A stretch of 26,413 nucleotides of DNA. Source: a virus. Below the pieces are notes generated by a model, which did no database searches, was not told the origin of the DNA, and saw only the letters and a list, made by a program, of their open reading frames with translations. Of this stretch, positions 21,612 through 26,413 are shown piece after piece; within the stretch, counting starts at the first letter, position 1; each line of letters starts with the position of its first letter. The translations under genes and the position numbers were made by a program. The stretch spans positions 1-26,413 of IMG/VR virus record IMGVR_UViG_3300006101_000054, one strand, 5' to 3'.

Positions 21612-21630
21612 TTTATAAACTCCATTAAAT

Positions 21631-21655
21631 TAAAGAAACCCCCCAGTAAAGGGGG
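21631..21655 (-). terminator. Rho-independent terminator after the major capsid gene
   Basis: On the - strand CCCCC, loop TTTACT and GGGGG form a GC-only stem, followed at once by G and TTTCTTTAATTT. It starts about 20 bases after the capsid stop codon. Strong transcription ends or is thinned here, as after the capsid gene of T7-like phages, so that genes further downstream are made in lower amounts. Confidence 0.85.
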
Positions 21656-21675
21656 ATTAAAGTTACTAATAACAA

Positions 21676-22596
21676 TCAAGGACCGTTAACGCCCCATACT
21701 GCACGAGGATCAGACCATCCAAAAGAATAACGCTCATAGCCTTTGGCTTTAACGTTCATCGTATCAAAATCATTATCTTGATCAAATGTAATGGCATGAC
21801 GCTCGTAGTACTTCATACCAGTTCCACCAGGAATAGTGTTACGGATAAACCAAGCGTGTGGGCTTGTGAAGTAATGGTTTACTTTGAATCCACCAGGCAA
21901 GTAGTTACCAGACTTAATGACGTTAATGTCATTGTTGGCATTACCTGTTTGGTAGCTAGAGTGAAGAATACGTTGAGCATTAAACACTTCTTGACGAGCA
22001 ATGTGAAGATCTTTAGGTTGAATAGCAACTAACAAACCACGGTCGTTTTGTAAACCCATGATTGCAATTACTGCATCTTCTAAAGCTGCTTCAGACAAGT
22101 CAACGTCAACAGTAGGCTTGTTAGCAAACGTACCACCAGTAGTATTTGGGTGAGCTGTAGAGCACAAAGGTACTCCATCACCACCTAAATAAGTACTGTT
22201 AAAAGCACGGTTGTAAACGTTAGCTCCAACGTTTTCTTTAGTTTGTCTAAAAGACATAGCTAAAGCAGCAGCACGTTTCTTAGATACTTGCTCATACAAG
22301 TTGTCGTCCATTTCTTCTTTAGTCACTATGTAACCCATTGCGTAAGCAACGTGTGTATAGCGAGTAATAAAGCCTTGGATTTCAGAGTCGTATTGAACTC
22401 CAGCACCTTGTTCTTTTACAGGAACAAGACCGAAGCCAGTTAACTCAACATCTTCCTCATAGTTTTGATTGGATGTGTCTTTATCAAAAAGAGCTGTGTA
22501 CTCTTCTGGATGCTCATTGTAGGTTTGACCCCACCAAGCTTTGACACCAGGCCATAGTGCTTTGGGATGGGAACCTGTGGTAATTACACCTGCCAT
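21676..22596 (-). CDS. Major capsid protein, HK97-fold type
   Basis: This 306-residue protein forms the head shell. Recognised features are the N-terminal PGVKAWWGQTYNEHPEEYTALF, the E-loop-like region rich in charged residues (YDSEIQGFITRYTHVAYAMGY), the domain with QTKENVGANVYNRAF and LCSTAHP, and the C-terminal part with YLPGGFKVNHYFTSPHAWFI and FGWSDPRAVWG. These resemble the Mu gpT-type group of HK97-fold capsids. AGGAG lies 7 bases before the ATG. The terminator directly after the gene, and the scaffold and decoration genes before it, support the call. Confidence 0.93.
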   Translation of the reverse strand: MAGVITTGSHPKALWPGVKAWWGQTYNEHPEEYTALFDKDTSNQNYEEDVELTGFGLVPVKEQGAGVQYDSEIQGFITRYTHVAYAMGYIVTKEEMDDNLYEQVSKKRAAALAMSFRQTKENVGANVYNRAFNSTYLGGDGVPLCSTAHPNTTGGTFANKPTVDVDLSEAALEDAVIAIMGLQNDRGLLVAIQPKDLHIARQEVFNAQRILHSSYQTGNANNDINVIKSGNYLPGGFKVNHYFTSPHAWFIRNTIPGGTGMKYYERHAITFDQDNDFDTMNVKAKGYERYSFGWSDPRAVWGVNGP

Positions 22597-22623
22597 TTTA
22601 TTTCTCCTATTTAATTAATTAGA

Positions 22624-23241
22624 TTAAGCTGTACCTTGGGCTTGCTTAAAGAATGCTTTGTTTAGAACAATATTTACTTTAGCATAAGAACCAGCGGCAT
22701 TATCTGAACGTTGAGCAAATCCAATAACTGTGAATGGTAATCCTAAAGAACCACTTGTACCCAATGCGGTAACAGTAGAAGCTTTAAGAGTCAAACTAGA
22801 TTGGGGTGAAGACTGTGACAAAGAGTCAGCAGCAGTGTAGTTACCACCAGCATTTTTAAATACGTCTGCTAAAGCATAAGTATCAGCTTGGATTTCATAC
22901 ACAACATTAGGATCTGTCACTACGTAAACATAGCGAAGACCAGCAGATTGTGGAATATAAAGTTTACCAAGGTCAATGTCAACACCTTGTAAACTAACAC
23001 CAGGATCAGCAGGACGAATAGAAACAATAACACCAAGAGGCTCAGTGCTATCAGCGGTCATTTTAGTAATGTAAGCAACACCGTTTGTATCAGAACCACC
23101 AGCGTATGTTACTAGGTCACCAATAGCGTAGGTGTTAGTAGCATCGTTAGCAATTGCAAACAATTGGCCTTGCTCGTTGAATGGTGCGCCAGTTACAGTT
23201 CCAACTGGAGACAGACCACGAGGGCGGGAAACGTTAGCCAT
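22624..23241 (-). CDS. Putative capsid decoration / stabilising protein
   Basis: This 205-residue protein starts MANVSRPRGLSPVGTVTGAPF, a familiar start (MAN...RP.G..PV) of the small structural proteins encoded next to the capsid gene in many phages. It continues with a beta-rich domain (FAIANDATNTYAIGDLVTYA, PLGVIVSIRPADPG) and ends in INIVLNK-like strands. It has no Cys and lacks enzymatic motifs. A strong AAAGGAG precedes the ATG. It is likely bound to the outside of the capsid, but this is inferred from place and resemblance. Confidence 0.8.
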   Translation of the reverse strand: MANVSRPRGLSPVGTVTGAPFNEQGQLFAIANDATNTYAIGDLVTYAGGSDTNGVAYITKMTADSTEPLGVIVSIRPADPGVSLQGVDIDLGKLYIPQSAGLRYVYVVTDPNVVYEIQADTYALADVFKNAGGNYTAADSLSQSSPQSSLTLKASTVTALGTSGSLGLPFTVIGFAQRSDNAAGSYAKVNIVLNKAFFKQAQGTA

Positions 23242-23257
23242 TTAAGACTCCTTTAAA

Positions 23258-23773
23258 TTAATTGTTAAGTTTTATTCCACCTGTAGGTACATAGAATGCT
23301 GGATTTTCTCCAGTAATCTTACCTCTACGAATAGAAGAATCAATCGTATTATTTTTAGCTTGAAGTTCGGCTTGATCTTCCTCATACCATTCTTGCCTAA
23401 TCTTCATGAGGTATCCGTATTGTTCTGAGCCTTCAGCACGAGGATTTACAAGATACCTAATTCTTTCTCCGAGGTCACCATTACGGCTAACTACGTTTTC
23501 ACTCACACCACCTACTTCGGTAGGGGTTACAAATTCATATCCATTATCTAGTGCTTCTTGAATTCTACCTCCTACGTCTGTAAAGACATGTAAGTGGTAT
23601 CCTTCAATTTGTTGTCTAACACTTATCTTGGCTTCTGTGCCATTAAAAGTGTTGCGTCTTTTACGAGTTTTACCATCTGTAGCAGGAGTAGGAGCTTCTA
23701 TTGCTGCTTTTCTTTCTTCCAACTTCTCTACTAGACGATCACGTTTTTCAAACTCATTTAGTGCTCTTGGCAT
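23258..23773 (-). CDS. Head-associated hypothetical protein
   Basis: This 171-residue protein has a charged helical N-terminus (FEKRDRLVEKLEERKAAIE), a central alpha/beta part (ISVRQQIEGYHLHVFTDVGG) with GYEFVTPTEVGG, and a C-terminal helix (YLMKIRQEWYEEDQAELQA). Proteins of this type occur between scaffold and decoration genes in aquatic podoviruses; no function is known to me. AAAGGAA lies 8 bases before the ATG. It is likely a minor head or assembly protein. Confidence 0.72.
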   Translation of the reverse strand: MPRALNEFEKRDRLVEKLEERKAAIEAPTPATDGKTRKRRNTFNGTEAKISVRQQIEGYHLHVFTDVGGRIQEALDNGYEFVTPTEVGGVSENVVSRNGDLGERIRYLVNPRAEGSEQYGYLMKIRQEWYEEDQAELQAKNNTIDSSIRRGKITGENPAFYVPTGGIKLNN

Positions 23774-23802
23774 ATCTATTTCCTTTCTAAGTTTACTTTA
23801 AA

Positions 23803-24636
23803 TTAAGACCAATCAAAATCAGCTACATACTGTTCACGGGTCATAAGTTTTTGTTTTACAAACCGATCACAAGCTGCTTTTGCTTCAGCAGGAAGATTAT
23901 CATACGATTGAGCATTACTGCCGCTTGTGCGACTTTGCCTACCCGATCCAGACTCTACTCTGCTGCTAGGACTTTTCTTTGTACCAAACTTATTAGGAAA
24001 CTCTTCTGCTAACACTTCATCAAGCTTGTCTAAAAAAGGTTGTCCTTTAAGACTTGGAAACTCTAGTCGAATGCTTTCACCTAATCCGTTTGCAATAGTT
24101 GTCATTCTTTTATCTTCACCAAACCACTTGTTACTGTCTAACCAAGTTTGTAACTCAGGTTCAATAGTAGGTGTAGGTGGAGCTACAGGAACTCTATCTG
24201 CATCTTTAACGGCTTGTTTAGCTTCTACTAGTTCTTCCTTAGCTTGATCTAAGGCATCATCTAGAGCGTTAACTTTCTTTCCATCCCCATCACTAATAGC
24301 TTGGGCACGGCTTTCTTTAATTTCTTCAATGCGTCTCTCGTAATCTTGAGCTTTGCGTTCAAAAGCTTCTTTTTGAAACTTCTTAAACTCTTCCGCTGCT
24401 AGTTTAAATTCTTGTAGTTGTTGTTTAGTGCTCTGTAAATCTTTTACAAGGTTTTCGTTGTTCTTTCTAAGAATAGGAAGAATCTCACGACCTCTCTTTA
24501 CAAACACATCTGCATCAACCCAATCAGCTTCATTACCACGAAAACGTTCTTTTGGAACCCATCCTTGGGATTCAGCCTCATGAAAAATTTCTGCGGCTAG
24601 TTCATTGTTACTAGTAACATTTGCATCATCGCTCAT
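23803..24636 (-). CDS. Capsid scaffolding protein
   Basis: This 277-residue, very charged protein has a long coiled-coil middle (residues about 60-145: KFQKEAFERKAQDYERRIEE and DALDQAKEELVEAKQAV), a flexible Ser/Gly/Pro linker near 220-245 and a C-terminal helical end (CDRFVKQKLMTREQYV). That arrangement, with the capsid-binding end at the C-terminus, is standard for podovirus scaffolds. AGGAG precedes the ATG. It is located between portal-side genes and the capsid gene, as expected. The N-terminal part has SQGWVPKERFRGNEADWVDADVF, a segment shared with many phage scaffolds. Confidence 0.9.
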   Translation of the reverse strand: MSDDANVTSNNELAAEIFHEAESQGWVPKERFRGNEADWVDADVFVKRGREILPILRKNNENLVKDLQSTKQQLQEFKLAAEEFKKFQKEAFERKAQDYERRIEEIKESRAQAISDGDGKKVNALDDALDQAKEELVEAKQAVKDADRVPVAPPTPTIEPELQTWLDSNKWFGEDKRMTTIANGLGESIRLEFPSLKGQPFLDKLDEVLAEEFPNKFGTKKSPSSRVESGSGRQSRTSGSNAQSYDNLPAEAKAACDRFVKQKLMTREQYVADFDWS

Positions 24637-24667
24637 ATCTTACTCCTATCTTTGTTTAAGTGTCAAC

Positions 24668-25015
24668 TTAAGTTTTAGCTAAATAAGGATCTACCAAGTC
24701 TACATCAGCATCCAAGGTTCCCGTAATGTCTTTATCGTTAATCATACGGTAATTGTTTCCGTCTTTGCCTAAATACAACAGTCCAGCGTATTTAGCAAAT
24801 ATAATCTTATCCCCAACTTTACACCAAGGTGCAGGTTCATCGGCATAACATTGGTCACCCATTGCTATAACAATACCAGTTGTATTGCCCATTTGTTCTC
24901 GTGCTTCAGTAGTCTCAGTAGTTAAAATAATTCCACCTTTGGATACTTTTTTAACTTCCTGGGGCTTTACAAGAACTCGCCAACCTACGGGATTAATTCC
25001 AGAATCATTGCTCAT
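24668..25015 (-). CDS. groES-like: GroES-type co-chaperonin (Cpn10)
   Basis: This 115-residue protein is close to the usual size of about 95-110. It begins GWRVLVKPQEVKKVSKGGIIL: the first strand followed by the mobile loop with G27-G28-I29-I30-L31, the tripeptide that binds GroEL. It continues with GIVIAMGDQC, KVGDKIIFAKYAGLL and YRMINDKDITGTLD, which match the Cpn10 barrel. Phages such as T4 (gp31) supply their own co-chaperonin so the host GroEL can fold their capsid protein; the same is inferred here from the place just before scaffold and capsid. GAGAGG precedes the ATG. It overlaps the preceding gene by 11 bases. Confidence 0.92.
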   Translation of the reverse strand: MSNDSGINPVGWRVLVKPQEVKKVSKGGIILTTETTEAREQMGNTTGIVIAMGDQCYADEPAPWCKVGDKIIFAKYAGLLYLGKDGNNYRMINDKDITGTLDADVDLVDPYLAKT

Positions 25016-25241
25016 TTATAACCTCTCTAGTTTCTTTTGACTCGTATAAATCTTCATACTCTATATTAAGGATAATTGCGATTGCTCGGCATCTACCTTT
25101 AACTTCCTCTTGGTCGTCATAAGAATTGTTAACCAATCCTTCTTTCATCATTTCCCTATCGTTAGCTAACATCTTCATCAGACGTTTAGTAACTGGGTGT
25201 TGTTTCCACTCTTCAAAATTACCTGGGCTTACTGCTTCCAT
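25005..25241 (-). CDS. Small conserved protein after the portal
   Basis: This 78-residue acidic, helical protein contains FEEWKQHPVTKRLMKMLANDREMMKEGLV and a C-terminal segment ending in YEDLYESKETREVINEQ. The W(K)xHPxT(K)xLMKxLxNDREExKEGL pattern is familiar from small proteins located next to portal genes in podoviruses. It has an AAGGAG ribosome binding site, and the end overlaps the GroES gene. Its role is unknown; perhaps it assists portal or packaging. Confidence 0.75.
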   Translation of the reverse strand: MEAVSPGNFEEWKQHPVTKRLMKMLANDREMMKEGLVNNSYDDQEEVKGRCRAIAIILNIEYEDLYESKETREVINEQ

Positions 25242-25264
25242 TTTCTCTCCTTACTAAAAAACTC

Positions 25265-26413
25265 TTACTGAGGTAATTGAGGCATCTCCTGTTGTTGAGG
25301 CTGTCCCATACCTTGTTGACCACCCATAAGATTACTTACCATGTCATCTCCAGGGGAATCTTTACCATGCTTCATCATAGTGTCGTACACACTATTCATT
25401 GTGCTTATTGCAGTTAACAAACCTTCTCTACGTTCTCTTTGTAAACCAATTTGCATATTAATTTCTTGTATACGCATTTTCTCACCCTCAGTAGCAATGC
25501 CAATCTTAATAGCCTCTGCTTCTGCTTGTAGTTTTTGAATCTGAGCTTGGTTAAGTTCTGCTTCAGACATAAGTTTAAGCAAAGCCATTTTCATTTCTAA
25601 TTGGTCAGAAGCTTGTTTAGCCTGTATCTTAAGCTGTTCAATTTGTAACTTAGGGTTAACTGGTGGGGGTACAGCATTAGGTCCTTTAGGATCTGGCAAT
25701 ACCTTTTCAATATTTGTAATTTTCATAGCTCTTAAGAATGTACGTTCTACTTCATAACGGTTATACAAACCAGGAGTAGCAGCCACTCTTGAAGCTATAC
25801 CCATAGCTTGATTTAATCTTTGTGTATCAGATGTAATACTTGGGTCAGCAGTTGGGCACACATCTGTTACAGGACCCTCATAATCACCAGTTAAAATAAT
25901 ACCTGCATTTGTGGCATTAGATACGTAGTGTGTGTTTTCAGAAATAAAGATTTGGTTAAGTCTGTATAACTTACGAAACTCTTGTTTAAGACTACGATGA
26001 GTACGTTTAAAGATACCGTTAAATATCTTCATACCTTGTTCAGCCATAGTACGAGTAGTTTCAGCAGGAGTATTTTGACCAGGGTTTTGACCTGTCATAA
26101 CGTCTACAGCACCACCAATACGCTCCCCGTAATTAATCAAAAGATTAAGAAGGGTAAACATAACTTGAGAAGGTTCACGTACTGGTAAAGGAACAATACC
26201 TTTTCTTAAATCATCTCCAGTGGTATCTACGTGTTTCCATTCCATTGGATTAAAACTATAGTTACCACCACGGAGTTTAATACCACGACTTAAGAATCCA
26301 CCAGCAGTGTTAGCCAAAGTACCAGCATCAATAAGCTGGTTCATAATGGTGTTGATTGATTCGTTAAGTGGTCCAAGCAACACACCAAAACCTAAGTCAT
26401 AGAAACCACCATC
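25265..26413 (-). CDS. Portal protein, C-terminal part (cut by the window edge)
   Basis: The reading frame is open to the right edge: 382 residues beginning DGGFYDLGFGVLLGPLNESI are visible and the N-terminal half lies outside the window. The GTG at 26383 is an internal codon, not a start. Recognised blocks include GVLLGPLNESINTIMNQLID, GDDLRKGIVPLPVREPS and MTGQNPGQNTPAET, typical of the portal family found in many podoviruses. The last 110 residues form a long Gln/Lys/Glu-rich coil and a Gln/Met/Pro tail, matching the barrel and crown end. The portal is the dodecameric ring through which DNA is packaged. Confidence 0.92.
   Translation of the reverse strand, partial: DGGFYDLGFGVLLGPLNESINTIMNQLIDAGTLANTAGGFLSRGIKLRGGNYSFNPMEWKHVDTTGDDLRKGIVPLPVREPSQVMFTLLNLLINYGERIGGAVDVMTGQNPGQNTPAETTRTMAEQGMKIFNGIFKRTHRSLKQEFRKLYRLNQIFISENTHYVSNATNAGIILTGDYEGPVTDVCPTADPSITSDTQRLNQAMGIASRVAATPGLYNRYEVERTFLRAMKITNIEKVLPDPKGPNAVPPPVNPKLQIEQLKIQAKQASDQLEMKMALLKLMSEAELNQAQIQKLQAEAEAIKIGIATEGEKMRIQEINMQIGLQRERREGLLTAISTMNSVYDTMMKHGKDSPGDDMVSNLMGGQQGMGQPQQQEMPQLPQ

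Overview
The window is part of an AT-rich double-stranded DNA phage genome, or a very phage-like prophage. It reads as the virion, tail and lysis half of a short-tailed (podovirus) phage. Portal, scaffold, major capsid protein, P22 gp4-like and gp10-like connector proteins, ejection proteins, tailspike, fibre, holin and endolysin are all present. No tape-measure, tail-tube or sheath gene is visible. I see no integrase, repressor, tRNA or CRISPR array, so lifestyle cannot be decided. The host is probably a low-GC aquatic proteobacterium. Several small genes at the left end resemble families common in phages of Burkholderiales-type Betaproteobacteria; this host guess is inference.

Layout. Bases 1-1239 (+ strand) hold a tightly overlapping operon of small genes: a partial end of one gene, a CxxC-rich protein, an 87-residue protein, a TTG-started 36-residue membrane peptide not previously obvious, a phage protein with an MDLRDWF motif, and a small basic protein. 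This operon meets the late operon head-on at base 1236-1239, where the two stop codons share bases. Everything from 1236 to the right edge is on the - strand and is read right to left. The order is portal (cut by the edge), a small protein, a GroES-type co-chaperonin, scaffold, two head proteins, major capsid protein, a rho-independent terminator, a 52-residue Lys/Met-rich peptide, a GNRA-loop hairpin, and small beta-rich structural proteins. Then come a fibre-like and pectate-lyase-like spike cassette, two small membrane proteins, a zinc-ribbon-like protein, gp4-like and gp10-like connectors, a cupin-SET fusion, three ejection-type proteins, a PurD-like ATP-grasp enzyme, and a repeat-containing tail fibre. 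A coiled-coil/membrane protein that seems to need a -1 frameshift, a holin and an M15 endolysin end the operon.

How the genes work together. The portal, scaffold, capsid and head proteins build the procapsid, with the phage GroES possibly adapting the host chaperonin. The gp4-like and gp10-like proteins close the connector. The 221-, 558- and 1267-residue proteins are placed like internal proteins ejected with the DNA; the largest carries an HExxH motif. Two receptor-binding loci (16-19 kb and 2.8-4.2 kb) supply spike and fibre. The holin, endolysin and the frameshifted membrane protein form the lysis end.

The most unusual content is a group of enzyme-like genes inside the structural operon: a cupin-SET (lysine-methyltransferase-like) protein, a full-length PurD-like ATP-grasp protein, a co-chaperonin and a metallopeptidase-like motif. 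Two other points stand out: the A_AAA_AAG frameshift site joining a coiled-coil to a membrane segment, and the very basic Met-rich peptide directly after the capsid gene.
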